DNA of 64,000 bases from Aureococcus anophagefferens (GCF_000186865.1 NW_008705566.1:2411699-2475698), one strand, 5' to 3'; counted from the first letter of the stretch, positions 17,688 through 27,272 are shown. Made by a program: numbers and translations. The notes: generated by a model from the sequence alone, not told the origin.

Positions 17688-19944
17688 ATGGAGCCTCTCC
17701 CGCGCGCGCGCCGCCTCTACCTTGCACGCTTCTTCGTGCTCGGCGGCTGCATCCTCGGCCTGGTCTGCGCCTCGACGCTGTTCCGGCCGGCCGCCGTCGA
17801 GCCGACGCTGCTCCTCGGCGAAGGCGGGCCGCAGGGGCTCACGCACGGCGTCGTGCGCGGCAGCCATGGCTACGAGGTCGTCCTGCTCGAGGACGCGGAC
17901 GACGACGCGCTGCTGGCCTCCGGAGGCTACAGCGCCGGCGCGTCGCACGCGTCGGGCTTCGGCGTATTGAAGGTCGAGGCCGCGGCCGGCGGCGCCGACG
18001 GCTTCTACGCGGCCGGGTTTCTCGAGGGCGCGGCGCGGCGTCCCGCGCCACCCGCCTGCGGCTTGCTCCTTGGACCGAGCGCGCAGCGCTTGGCCGGGGG
18101 TCCGCGGGCTGGTGGTCCCGCGCGCGCGTGTCGTTCCCGACGTCGTTCGTAGGCTACCTCACGCACCGCGAGATCGTCGCGCACGCCATCAACGCGCGCT
18201 GCGAGATCGCGTGCGAGGGCCGCGTGCCGCCGCGCGTCGCCGCGTTCCTCCGGGAGCAGGAGGCCTGGACGGCGGCGACCGTGGCTGAGCGCGCGGCGTC
18301 GGACCCGCTCTGGCGGCACGTGCGCGACGTGCGCGACCAGTTCGAGGGCGTCGTCGACGGCGTGGACGCGGCGGTGCGCGCGGACGCGTCGGGCGCGTTC
18401 GGCCCGGGCGGCGAGCTGTCCTGGGCGCCCTTCGCGGAGATGCTCCACCCCGAGGACCTCCGCGCGTTCGGCGGCGCCGGCGACGACGCGGCCAAGAGCG
18501 CGCTGCGCATGGCCGTGCGCCTCGTCAACTCCATCGGCGAGCTCATCGACGTCGTGCCCGCGGTGCTCCACCCCGGCGAGCGCGAGGACATGTCGGGGAC
18601 GCCGGCGACGCCGAAGGAGCGGGCCGAGGCCGACTCGGAGGCGCTCGCGAACTCGGGCCGCTGCACGGTGCTCATCACCGTCGCCGACGACCTCGGCGAC
18701 ATCTTCTTCTCGCACGCGACCTGGTGCGTCGCTCGCCGGGGAAACGTTCGCGACGGCGTCACGCGCCGCCTCCCAGGTTCCACTACGCCATGATGAACCG
18801 CATCTACAAGCACTACTCGCTGCCGGGCGTGCCCGGCGCGTCGCAGTCCTTCTCGTCCTACCCGGGCACGCTGAGCTCCTTCGACGACTTCTACCTGATC
18901 AAGGAGACGTCGCTCGTGATCCTGCAGACGACGAACGGTGGGTGTTCAGCGGCGCCGGCTCGCGCGATCCCGCGGACGCGTAGGCATCTACAACGCGTCG
19001 CTCTACGGCGCCGTGCGGCCCCAGAGCCTGCCGTCGTGGCAGCGCGTGCGCGCGGCGAACGCGCTCGCGGCCACGGGCCCGGCCTGGGCCTCGATCGTCG
19101 GCCGCGAGAACAGTGGCACCTACAACAACCAGTGGGGGCGCCGGCGTCGTCGTTCTCTCTCCGCCGGTTTTACCGGCGCGCGCAGGTACATGATCCTGGA
19201 CCTCAAGCTCTTCGAGCCCGGCAACGCGCTCCCCGACGGCCTCCTCTACGTCGTCGAGCAGATCCCGGGCACGATGGTCTCCGGCGACGCGACGGCGGAG
19301 CTCGAGCGGGGCTACTTCCCGAGCTACAACGTGCCCTACTTCGAGGAGATCTACGACAAGAGCGGCTACCCGACGCTCGACGCGCGGCGCGGCCGGAAGC
19401 GCGGCTCGGCGTCCTGTGGCCGCGACGAGTTTCGAGAGATTTGGGGTGGGAAAACAACGAAAAAATCGTTACCGTCGTGCTCGGTAGGCGCGGCTCGGAG
19501 TACCAGCTCGCGCCGCGCGCGAACATCCTGCGCCGGGACTTCCCCAAAGCCAAGAGCCTCGCGGGCATGCGCCGGGTCATGCGCGCGAACGGCTACGGCC
19601 GGGGCGACCCCTTCGCGACGGACCCCTGGGCCGCGGTCTGCGCGCGCGGCGACCTGCACCCGACGAAGGCGTCCCTGGCGGGGTGCCAGGACGCCAAGGT
19701 CGGCTCCGCGTCCCTCTTCCGCGAGAATCGCGGCGCCTGGGTCGTCCTCGGGCCCACGGACGACGGCCAGCCCGCCTTCAGCTGGAAGGGCATCGAGCAG
19801 CTCGACTTCTCCAACGCGACGGGCTCGACGCAGTCCGAGGCCATCAACGCGGCCCAGACCGCGACGCGCCTCATGTCCGGCTCGCCGTCCCACCTCCTCC
19901 AGCCGGACACGTTCGACTTCGCCTACGAGCTCATCGCGCCCTAG
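17688..19944 (+). CDS. Phospholipase B-like (PLBD family) hydrolase, six exons
   Basis: Deduced exons are 17688-18027, 18153-18723, 18777-18937, 18984-19137, 19186-19386 and 19488-19944; the sum is 1884 bp, 627 residues, and every junction is in phase. The N-terminus has a signal anchor (ARFFVLGGCILGLVCAS). Family blocks in order: GFLEG|YLTHREIVAHA, FEGVVDGVDAA, GRCTVLI with the likely Ntn-type nucleophile Cys284, HATW|FHYAMMNRIYKHYSLPG, SSYPGTLSSFDDFYL, QTTNG|IYNASLYG, NSGTYNNQW, MILDLKLFEPG, QLAPRANILRRD and a C-terminal HLLQPDTFDFAYEL. PLBD proteins are lysosomal or secreted amidases/lipases. Introns are 125, 53, 46, 48 and 101 bp; the first, fourth and fifth start with GC. The fifth has a 7/8 match between its first 8 bases and the start of the next exon. 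Confidence 0.82.
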
Positions 19945-20125
19945 GGCGTGGTCGTAAGGAACTGAAAGCGGCGTCCGTGGCGGCGCATGTTACGCCGTCT
20001 AGATCTCGAGCGACAATCACGTCAACTTGTACTGCAATATGGGATCGCGTGTCCGATTACAGATCCCTCTCTTGCTACGCGCCAACCGAACTTCGTCCTT
20101 CGTCGGGCGCATAACTAAAATAACA

Positions 20126-20473
20126 ATGGGCTTCTCCAAAGCTCTCACCCTTTCGCTCCTCACCATCGCGTCGGCCTTCAAGGCTCCCGCGAAACAGTGC
20201 ATCTGCGGGGGCGGAGGATGCCCTGCCTGCCTCGGTGGCCTCTCGACCCTCCAGGCCACGGCGACGCCGCTCATGGACGTCGCGAGCGCGGACATGTGCG
20301 AGTGCGGCGGCATGGGGTGCCCGTCCTGCGGCGGCGGCCTCATGCTCGCCGCAAAGCCCGACATTTGCGAGTGCGGCGGGCTCGGGTGCCCGTCGTGCGG
20401 CGGCGCGCTCGCGGCCCCTGTCCCCATCAAGCGGGCCAAGAAGTCGCGCCGGGTGCGCATGCCGACCTTGTAA
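20126..20473 (+). CDS. Small Cys-rich triple-repeat protein, probably plastid-targeted
   Basis: 115 residues from the ATG at 20126. The N-terminus MGFSKALTLSLLTIASAF|KAP is a signal peptide followed by an ASAF-type junction, as used by stramenopiles to enter the complex plastid. The rest holds three copies of C-x-C-G-G-x-G-C-P-x-C-x-G-G (CICGGGGCPACLGG, CECGGMGCPSCGGG, CECGGLGCPSCGGA), spaced by 34 and 19 residues of Ala/Leu-rich linker, and a basic tail. Four Cys per repeat suggest zinc or Fe-S binding, as in small DnaJ-type or rubredoxin-like knuckles, but the spacing C-x-C-x(5)-C-x-x-C is not one I can assign. Function unknown. Confidence 0.7.
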   Translation: MGFSKALTLSLLTIASAFKAPAKQCICGGGGCPACLGGLSTLQATATPLMDVASADMCECGGMGCPSCGGGLMLAAKPDICECGGLGCPSCGGALAAPVPIKRAKKSRRVRMPTL

Positions 20474-20695
20474 AGCCCGACGTCGGCGCTGAAAAAGATG
20501 CGCGCCGTCCCTGGACGCGCCGCGCGACCCGCGCGCGCGGCGTTTATGTACGTAAGGCGCGCCGCGGCGCGGGGGCATTCATGTCCTCGGGGACGTCCTC
20601 CACGATCGTCGGAGAAAGATAATCCGCCGCTTACCAGAAACGGCGGCGGGCGCGACGATCGCGGACGCGAGCGCGCCTCCGAAACAAACACGCCG

Positions 20696-21775
20696 TCACT
20701 CGCCGAGGCCCGGGATGGTGTGGGTGAGGCGCTGGCGGATGTCGGAGCCGCGGCGCTTGCGCTCGTTCGTGAGGAGGAAGAGGCGGCGCTCCTCCTCGGA
20801 GAAGCCGCGCGTCTGGACCCGGTAGTGCGGCGTGACGCGCGGGGGGCCGCCGAACTGCTGGCCGTGGACGCCCATGTTGATGTGGCCGCTGCCCGCGGGC
20901 CGCTGCGGGTAGACGCCGTCGACGACGACGCCGAAGGCGTTGGGCCCGCCGAGCGCGCCCTGGCCCTGGTGGTCCTCGCACGCGAGGTCCCACGAGATGC
21001 CCGGCCGCCGGTCCACGTTGCAGCCCGCGCCGTGGAGGTTCATCTGGGCCGACGTCGACTGGTTGTAGCGCGGCTGGACGCGGCCGCTCCGCGACCGGAG
21101 GAGCAGGTCGCGGCTGAACGCGCCCGCGTCGCGCCGCGGCGGCGCGCGGAACGGGAGCGCTGGCGTCGCGGCGCGCGCGAGGGGCATGTCCTTGACGAGG
21201 CGCAGCTGGGGGTGGCTCAGCCACGCCGCGGCCATGCGCGGCGCGCCGACGACGGGGTCCGCCGGCGCCTCGTAGACGGGCGCGTCCCAGACGTGCTTGC
21301 CCGCCGCGGCCCGCTGGAGCTCCTCGGCGCGACTGAGGCGCCGCGGCGACGGCTCCGGCGGCCGCCCGAACTGGACGTCCCAGGCGCGCGCCTTCTGCTT
21401 CGCGTCCTCCCAGGGGTTGCGGCTGAAGGTCGAGTTGCCGAGCGAGTCGTCGTCGTCGTCGCGCGCGTCGGCGAAGGGCAGCGGCAGCCCGGGCGGCGGC
21501 GGGCCCAGCGGCGAGCCCATCTCGTCGAGGGCCGCGAGGTGGGGCGACCGCCCGGCGCTCCAGACGCCCGCGCGCAGCTCGCCCTCGCCCTTGTGCACGC
21601 TGTCCATGCCCCAGGTCACGGAGCGGATGCTGTGCTCCGCCAGCGAGTTCTGGTTGAGCATGGGCGACCCCAGCGAGTTCGACGGCGACCCCAGCGAGTC
21701 GCCGTCCCACGCCGGCTCCATGACGCTCTTGAACTCGCGCAGCGGCCCGCTGGCGCCCGACGAAGCGACGCTCAT
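20696..21775 (-). CDS. Unrecognised protein, 359 residues
   Basis: ATG at 21773-21775. It is hydrophilic, with no signal peptide or TM segment. The N-terminus is Ser/Gly/Pro-rich with two SLGSP-like repeats (GDSLGSPSNSLGSPML) and an acidic DDDDDS run. A better conserved-looking C-terminal half has WDAPVYEAPADPVVGAPRM, RRPGISWDLACEDHQGQGALGGPNAFG, a HINMGVHGQQFGGPPRVTPHYRVQTRGFSEEERRLF segment, and ends RQRLTHTIPGLGE. The Ser-Pro sites look like kinase targets. No family is assigned. It is divergent from the lumenal-protein gene, with only about 90-120 bp between starts. Confidence 0.6.
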   Translation of the reverse strand: MSVASSGASGPLREFKSVMEPAWDGDSLGSPSNSLGSPMLNQNSLAEHSIRSVTWGMDSVHKGEGELRAGVWSAGRSPHLAALDEMGSPLGPPPPGLPLPFADARDDDDDSLGNSTFSRNPWEDAKQKARAWDVQFGRPPEPSPRRLSRAEELQRAAAGKHVWDAPVYEAPADPVVGAPRMAAAWLSHPQLRLVKDMPLARAATPALPFRAPPRRDAGAFSRDLLLRSRSGRVQPRYNQSTSAQMNLHGAGCNVDRRPGISWDLACEDHQGQGALGGPNAFGVVVDGVYPQRPAGSGHINMGVHGQQFGGPPRVTPHYRVQTRGFSEEERRLFLLTNERKRRGSDIRQRLTHTIPGLGE

Positions 21776-21866
21776 GGCGCTGGGGCTGCCAAACGGCTTC
21801 GTTGGTAAAGGTGCTGGGCAACATGCTGTCGAGCTGCCCCGACTGGCAGCAGATCTTGCGCGCGCA

Positions 21867-22670
21867 ATGGCCAGGGCGCGCCGAGGGCATTCAATGGATG
21901 GAAAGGTTTTCGGCGCGCTGCTGCTTGTGCTCGTGCCGGCAGCGCGCGCGCTGGGCAGGGCGCAGCCGCATGCAAACGCCGTCGCACGGCGGAGCGTCTT
22001 GGGCGGCGCGGCGGCCGCGGCAGCAGCAACGCTTCTCCCACGACCCGCCCTCGCCGGCCTCGAGGAGCGCGACCGCGGCATGAACGAGAAGGCCCTGCTC
22101 CAGAGCGACTTCACGACGGGACGGCGGCCGCCGCGCAAGCTCGACCTCGCGGCGCTGCCGACGGACGATCCCAAGTGGAACGCCTGGGGCGAGTGCGCCA
22201 AGTCGGGCGCGACGAACGCCTGCACGTACGTGCCGCTGAAGCAGCGCTACGACGCCTACTCGAAGTACGCGTCGACGGTCCGCGCGGGCGCCGAGGACTT
22301 TCGCGAGATCGGCGGCCTGCTGCGCACGGGGAAGCTCGAGAGGGTCGCGCTCCTGCTCGACGCGGGCGCCAAGGGCCAGGCGCCTGCGCCGACGCGCGCC
22401 GCCGGGCGCAGCGCGCTGCTCCTGGCGGACGCGCTCCTCGTCAGCGCGGCGAGCGGCTCGCTCGGCCGCGAGATCCTCGTGGCCCGCTTCTACGTCAACG
22501 AGCTCTTCTTCTCCACGGAGGAGGTCGTCCGGGCGCTCGAGGCGGAGGACGTCCCCCGCGCGCTCGACGCGTGGGCCCTCGGCGTCGACTCGTACAACTC
22601 GTACTTCACGGTCGTGAACCCGAGGATCGTGCCCAAGGTCGGCGAGCAGTTCGCCCCCGTGCGCGCCTAA
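21867..22670 (+). CDS. Predicted thylakoid-lumen protein with multipartite leader
   Basis: 267 residues from the ATG at 21867, or 258 from the in-frame ATG at 21894, which gives a better signal peptide (MDGKVFGALLLVLVPAARALG). This is followed by a short basic/Ala transit segment and a twin-arginine leader RRSVLGGAAAAAAATLLPRPALA before the mature GLEERDRG start. That order (ER signal, plastid transit, Tat lumen signal) is expected for lumen proteins of algae with secondary plastids. The mature part is about 205 residues and largely helical (YDAYSKYASTVRAGAEDF ... LLLADALLVSAASGS ... RFYVNELFFSTEEVVRALE ... DSYNSYFTVVNPRIV). It recalls helical-bundle lumenal photosystem II factors in general layout only; no family is claimed. 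Confidence 0.68.
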   Translation: MARARRGHSMDGKVFGALLLVLVPAARALGRAQPHANAVARRSVLGGAAAAAAATLLPRPALAGLEERDRGMNEKALLQSDFTTGRRPPRKLDLAALPTDDPKWNAWGECAKSGATNACTYVPLKQRYDAYSKYASTVRAGAEDFREIGGLLRTGKLERVALLLDAGAKGQAPAPTRAAGRSALLLADALLVSAASGSLGREILVARFYVNELFFSTEEVVRALEAEDVPRALDAWALGVDSYNSYFTVVNPRIVPKVGEQFAPVRA

Positions 22671-22721
22671 GTCGGAGTACGCTTTCTCTTGGACGTCTCC
22701 ACGTGCGCGCCTCGGGTCGTG

Positions 22722-23587
22722 CTATCGTCGCTTATGCTCCCGCTTGGACTTCTTCACGGCCCGCTCGAAGGCGTGGATGCGGTCGACGATCGCCTGCTTG
22801 TCCTCGCAGTAGACCTCGCCCGCGAAGATAAACTCGTCGAGGATGCGGTAGCAGCTCTCGAATTCGTAGATCAGGTCCAGCTCGCGCACGGTGCCGAAGT
22901 ACTTGTCCAGGAGCTCGACGAAGAAGTGGATCGCCGCGGCCGCGAGGTGCTCGTTGTCGCCGCGGTCGACGCCCATGATCACGTAGAGCCCCACGTAGCG
23001 CTTGTACACCAGCACCGTCTCCCGCTTCTGACTCGGCGGCGGCGGCGGCGGCGCGAACGGGTCGGCGGCCGCGAACGGGTCGCCCGGCGGCGGCGGCGGC
23101 GGGCTCGGGACGCCCGCGAGGAGGAAGTCGACGAGCGGATCCGGGCCGTGGCGCGCGACGTGGCTCGCGACGGCGGTGCGCGCCTCGTCGTACGCGTGCT
23201 TCAGCGCCGCCGCGCGCGACTCGGCGTTGGTCGCCACCTTCTGCGCGGCCGTCGTCGCGGCGGCGACGGCGGCGGCGCGCGGCGCGGCGGCGCCGCCGTC
23301 GTCGAAGCTCGGCGCGGCGGCGCCGTCGTCGTCGAAGCTCGGCGCGGCCGCCGCGCCGTCGTCGTCATTCGCACCCCACAGCCTGCAAAAGTTGGCGAAC
23401 TTCTCGTTGCGCGTCGACGCCAGCGCCTGCGGAATCGCACTCATGGTCGGATTGCGTCCTGGGACGCCGGGCTGCGCACGAAGGCCTGCCTGATGACTCT
23501 GGTCTGGTCCGCCTGCGACATGGTGACGTAGAACTTGCTCAGGCGGATCTTCCCCTGCTTGTTCATCATCAGGACGAAGTTGATCAT
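22722..23587 (-). CDS. Clathrin adaptor (AP) sigma subunit with a ~110-residue internal insertion
   Basis: Exon 1 is 23480-23587 (ATG 23585-23587) and exon 2 is 22722-23426; the 53-bp GT-AG intron 23427-23479 is in phase 0; 270 residues. Exon 1 encodes the longin start (MINFVLMMNKQGKIRLSKFY). Exon 2 resumes with RNEKFANF and later VYKRYVGLYVIMGVD, IHFFVELLDKYFGTVRELDLIYEF and ILDEFIFAGEV, the sigma-chain core. Between NFCRL and ETVLVYKRY lies an insertion of Asp/Ala/Pro-rich sequence with SFDDDGAAA repeats and two DPF motifs in GDPFAAADPF, next to Pro runs. Ordinary sigma chains are ~140-160 residues. The insertion is in frame; an intron in the same place was considered but no splice pair restores phase. 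Whether it is AP-1 or AP-2 cannot be decided. Confidence 0.8.
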
Positions 23588-23772
23588 CGCGCCGCGCGCG
23601 CCGCGACGGCGGCCGCGGCGACGGAGAGGCCGAAAGCGCGCTTCAAACAAAAATGATATTATTGTACTTGAACCCCACAAAACGCCGCGCTCTGGCTGCC
23701 CCCGAGTGAGAGCCCGCGTCGTGGTGGCCCTGGAAGACCGGGGGGGGGCGTCTATGTCCAGCCCCCGTCTTC

Positions 23773-24792
23773 ATGTTCAGCTCGCTGTTCGGCTGCTGCG
23801 TGCGCCCCCCTAGCCGCAGCCCGTCGTCGAGCACTCCGAGCATGGGCGCGGGGCAGGTCACCGCGATCCACATCGAGGACCGGTCCGGGCGCTACGGCGT
23901 CGTCCCGCCGCCGCTGGCGGAGCCCATCGCCGGCCCGCCGCCCGCGTCGCGCGCGGCGATCCGGCGCGTGCCGCTCGTGCGCGTCCAGGCCGACGACCTG
24001 CGGAAGGACAGCAACGAGGCGTGCTGCGTCTGCCTGGAGCCGCACGAGGTCGGCTCCGTGGCCGCGCGGCTCCCCTGCGGCCACCTCTTCCACGAGCAGT
24101 GCGTTACGGAGTGGCTCACGCGCCACTGCTCCTGCCCCGTCTGCCGCTTCGAGCTCGCGACGGACGACGCGGCCTTCGAGCGGGGCCGCGAGCGGCGGTC
24201 GCGGCTCGAGGGCCGCCGCGTCCGCGTGCGGCGCAGCGAGGTCGAGCGCATGAGCGTGCGCGCGCTCAAGGACATCATCGGGGCCGTGGGCATGACGACG
24301 CGGGGCTGCTTCGAGCGCGGCGACCTCGTGAAGCGGGTGCTCGAGAGCTCGTCGGTGGACGTCGTGCCGGAGACGGTGCACGAGATGACGCGCGCGGAGC
24401 TCGACGCCATGACCGTCGGCGAGATCGCGCGCACGGCGAAGCGGCTCGGGGTCATCATGACCACGGCCCTCGAGCGCGACGACGTCGTCGATCTGCTCGT
24501 CGGGAGCGGCCGCGTGCTCGTCGTCGAGGACGGCCGCGACGCCGCCGACGGCCCCCGGGCCGAGGCCGCGAGCTCGGAGGCCGCGAGCTCGGGCGCGTCG
24601 CCCGCGGCCGCGAGCGCGGACTCGTCGCCCGCGGCCGTGACGCTCACGGAGGAGTCCAAGGAGGAGGCCGGCGACGACGACGCGCCGTCGCCGAAGCGGA
24701 CGCGGCCCAAGGAGTCGGGCTTCAAGCGCGGCTTCCTCAACGCGCCCCCGTCCGAGAAGAAGAAGAAGCCGCCGCCCGCGGACGACTCATAA
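23773..24792 (+). CDS. RING-H2 E3 ligase-like protein with SAP-like repeats
   Basis: 339 residues, ATG at 23773. The N-terminus MFSSLFGCC may be acylated. The RING-H2 finger is at ~84-127: C-C-V-C-L, then C-G-H-L-F-H-E-Q-C, W, and C-S-C-P-V-C. Two SAP-like helical repeats follow (MSVRALKDIIGAVGMTTRGCFERGDLVKRV and MTVGEIARTAKRLGVIMTTALERDDVVDLL), then an acidic Ser/Ala region and a basic tail (ESGFKRGFLN, EKKKKPP). RING-H2 proteins pass ubiquitin from E2 to substrate. The RING plus 'cysteine-containing SAP' pairing also occurs in plant RING proteins. The substrate is unknown. Confidence 0.8.
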   Translation: MFSSLFGCCVRPPSRSPSSSTPSMGAGQVTAIHIEDRSGRYGVVPPPLAEPIAGPPPASRAAIRRVPLVRVQADDLRKDSNEACCVCLEPHEVGSVAARLPCGHLFHEQCVTEWLTRHCSCPVCRFELATDDAAFERGRERRSRLEGRRVRVRRSEVERMSVRALKDIIGAVGMTTRGCFERGDLVKRVLESSSVDVVPETVHEMTRAELDAMTVGEIARTAKRLGVIMTTALERDDVVDLLVGSGRVLVVEDGRDAADGPRAEAASSEAASSGASPAAASADSSPAAVTLTEESKEEAGDDDAPSPKRTRPKESGFKRGFLNAPPSEKKKKPPPADDS

Positions 24793-24853
24793 CGATCAGC
24801 TGCACCTGGGGCCGTTAGCGTCGGGCTCGCTTCGCCGCGCGCGCGGCGCCGGC

Positions 24854-25714
24854 TCAGACGGCGTAGTTGCTGTAGCAGGAGGCCATCGGGAAGTCCGCGG
24901 GCAGCGGGTCGGGCTTGCGCGGCGAGCCGAGCGGGTCGAAGATCGCGCGCGCGTAGCGGAGCTTGGGGACGTTGAACTCGTCCTTGACGATCTCGCCGAA
25001 GACGAGCTCCCGGTCGCTGTCGAAGTTGTCGGAGCCCTTGGCGGCGACGGCGATGGTGCGCCGCGCGGCGAAGAGGCCCTTGTCCGCGCCCTGGCCGACG
25101 ACGACGTCCTGGAGGAGCACGTCCGCGGGCTCGTACTCGAGGCGGAACGCGCCGAGGCTTTTCACGATCGCGGCCTTGCCGTTCTCGACGGTCCAGGGGC
25201 TCGCGGCGACGGCGTCGTCGGCGAGGCACTTGGCCTCGATGTCCGCGATGGCGCCCGTGAAGTCCTCGGCGGCCCAGCCCGCCGCCTTGAGCTTGAGCAT
25301 GGTGCGCGTCTCGTTCGCCGTCATGCGAACGCGGCTCGCCTCCGGCGCGCGGCTCCAGGGCCCGCCCTCCGGTGCGAACTCGAGCCGCGGCACGACGGCC
25401 GTGCGCGACACGTAGGACTCGGCGTAGATGGGCGTCTTGTCGATGCCGCTCTTCTGGCTGAACCACGTCCCGCCGAGCGTCTCCTCGACGCCCGCGTCCG
25501 TCTCGTAGCGCAGGGCCCACTCGACGGCGGCGCGCGGCGAGTAGGCGCGCAGCCGCGCCTCGTCGATGAGCACGATGCCCACGCGGGCGTTCCAGCTGAT
25601 GGACGCGAGCTTGCGCGAGATGTCGGGGGCGCGCGACGCCAGGAGCTCGTTCAGGGCGTACTTGCTGTTCTCCTTGACGAGGCCCTTGATGACGCCGCCC
25701 ACGTGGGCCTGCAT
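24854..25714 (-). CDS. Unrecognised protein, 286 residues
   Basis: ATG at 25712-25714 (MQAHVGGVIKGLVKENSKYALNELL). It is soluble-looking, with no signal peptide or TM helix. Notable stretches are SWNARVGIVLIDEARLRAYSPRAAVEWALRY, GGTWFSQKSGIDKTPIYAESYVSRTAVVPRLEF, RTMLKLKAAGWAAEDFTGAIADIEAKCLADD and a final ASCYSNYAV. It reads as a mixed alpha/beta protein with well-formed codon usage. No known family is recognised. It is divergent from the alpha/beta hydrolase gene, with about 230 bp between starts. Confidence 0.6.
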   Translation of the reverse strand: MQAHVGGVIKGLVKENSKYALNELLASRAPDISRKLASISWNARVGIVLIDEARLRAYSPRAAVEWALRYETDAGVEETLGGTWFSQKSGIDKTPIYAESYVSRTAVVPRLEFAPEGGPWSRAPEASRVRMTANETRTMLKLKAAGWAAEDFTGAIADIEAKCLADDAVAASPWTVENGKAAIVKSLGAFRLEYEPADVLLQDVVVGQGADKGLFAARRTIAVAAKGSDNFDSDRELVFGEIVKDEFNVPKLRYARAIFDPLGSPRKPDPLPADFPMASCYSNYAV

Positions 25715-25941
25715 GGCCGCCGCTGCGATCTGCGGCTCGTGGGACGCTCGATTCCGTCGGCTCCGACGACGCGTGCACCGAGACACCCGACAAGATCGAG
25801 CAGCCGCAGCGTGCTCAAGTGACAAGGACAGAGCGTTCAACACTGACTTTATAACTTCACAAATCCAAGCTGCCCCCCGAGGGACCTCTCTAGCGCAGAG
25901 GCTGCCTCGGGCGCATCTCCGCGCCGCGCGGCGCCGCGAGC

Positions 25942-27141
25942 ATGTCGGAGCTCAAGTCGGAGCGCACGGGCTCCGTGGCGCCCATGGCGTCGACGTCGGC
26001 GGCGTCCCTGCTCACGTCGTCCATGTCGTCGCAGGGCCCGTCGCCGGGCAAGATGGCGTCGCCGTCGGCGGCGTCGCTGCTGAGCGGCTCCTGCGCGAGC
26101 CCGAAGAAGACGTCGCGGCGGCCCAAGTCGCGGCGGCGGCCGCGCGCGTCGCGGGGCTGCCCCGCGAACATCGAGCCCATGCTGGAGCCACAGCCCGGCG
26201 CGGACGCGCCGGACCGCTACGAGTCGCGGGGCTCCTGGAGCTACACGTGGTGGCTGCCCGACGACCTCCCCGAGGGCGAGGCCGTGCCGTTGGGCACACA
26301 GGTCTGCGTCCCCGCGCGGGGCGGCCTCCCGCCGCACCTCGCGTTCGTGCCCTACAAGCAGCCCCCGGACGGCGGCCATCCCGTCTTAGTGTTCCTCCAC
26401 GGGTCCGGCGAGTCCGCGCCGACGCCGCTGCGGCGCGTCGCGCTCCAGGGCCCGCCGCAGACGGCGGGCCGCGACCCGGCGAGCCTCGACTTCGCCGTGC
26501 TGTCGCCGCAGAAGCCCAAGGGCCGCGAGTTCGCGGACGACGACGTCGCGGGCGGCATCGTCAAGCTCGTCGACGCGTACGTCGCGTCGCACCGCGTCGA
26601 CGCGTCCCGCGTCTACCTCACGGGCGTGAGCGCCGGCGGCGTCGGCTGCTGGGGCCTCGGGGCGCACGCGACGTACCGCGCGCGCTGGGCGGCGATCGCG
26701 CCGATCTGCGGCGGCCTGCGGAGCCGCGGCATGCGCCACGGCGCCAGGGCGCTGGCGGCGACGCCCGTCTGGTGCTTCCACGGCGCGAACGACGACGTCC
26801 TGCCCGTGTCCATGTCGGACACGACGGTCGACGCCTGCGCGAGGGCCGCGCGGTCCGCGCCGCTCCGCTACTCGCGGCTGGAACACGCGGCGCACCGCGA
26901 CTACGGCTGGCCCTGCGCGGGCGTCCACGACCGCACGGGCCACGCGGCCTGGGTCCACGCCTACTACCCGCCGGACCGGCCCGCGGGCGACGTGCCCCTC
27001 TACGCGTGGCTCCTGGACCAGTCCCGGAGCCAGGACGCCGCGGAGGCGGACGAGCCGGAGCCCTGGATCGTCGGCGCGTCGAAGCCCGTCCACCCCATCA
27101 CGGGCCTCGGACCGAGCCCCGGGAACCAGGTAAGGAGGTGA
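25942..27141 (+). CDS. Alpha/beta hydrolase (PHB-depolymerase/esterase-like)
   Basis: 399 residues, ATG at 25942. About 95 low-complexity Ser/Pro/Arg residues come first. The catalytic domain has VLVFLHGSGES (oxyanion loop), the elbow YLTGVSAGGVGCW with Ser in G-V-S-A-G-G, WCFHGANDDVLPVSMS with the acid, and GHAAWVHAYY with the His. This order matches secreted feruloyl-esterase/PHB-depolymerase-like and LpqC-type hydrolases. No signal peptide is seen, so a cytosolic enzyme is likely; the substrate is unknown. Near the end, CAG|GTAAGG at 27127-27135 is a near-perfect 5' splice site six bases before the stop, so a further exon could exist downstream. Confidence 0.75.
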   Translation: MSELKSERTGSVAPMASTSAASLLTSSMSSQGPSPGKMASPSAASLLSGSCASPKKTSRRPKSRRRPRASRGCPANIEPMLEPQPGADAPDRYESRGSWSYTWWLPDDLPEGEAVPLGTQVCVPARGGLPPHLAFVPYKQPPDGGHPVLVFLHGSGESAPTPLRRVALQGPPQTAGRDPASLDFAVLSPQKPKGREFADDDVAGGIVKLVDAYVASHRVDASRVYLTGVSAGGVGCWGLGAHATYRARWAAIAPICGGLRSRGMRHGARALAATPVWCFHGANDDVLPVSMSDTTVDACARAARSAPLRYSRLEHAAHRDYGWPCAGVHDRTGHAAWVHAYYPPDRPAGDVPLYAWLLDQSRSQDAAEADEPEPWIVGASKPVHPITGLGPSPGNQVRR

Positions 27142-27272
27142 CAGGCACGCGTCGGGGACGGCAAGTACGGCGCGCCAAGGATGAAGCTGCAGTTCGCGAG
27201 GTGACGACTTCATCAAGTGCGTGAGGCGACCGATGTGCACGCGCTGAGGACGATCAGCGCTGAGAGACGATC

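Noticed and set aside
22900..23400. Treating the Pro/Asp-rich insertion in AP sigma as an intron
   Set aside because: Candidate GT and GC donors after NFCRLW and the CAG before KRETVL are in different phases. The insertion is in frame and codes for repeated motifs. cDNA is still needed.
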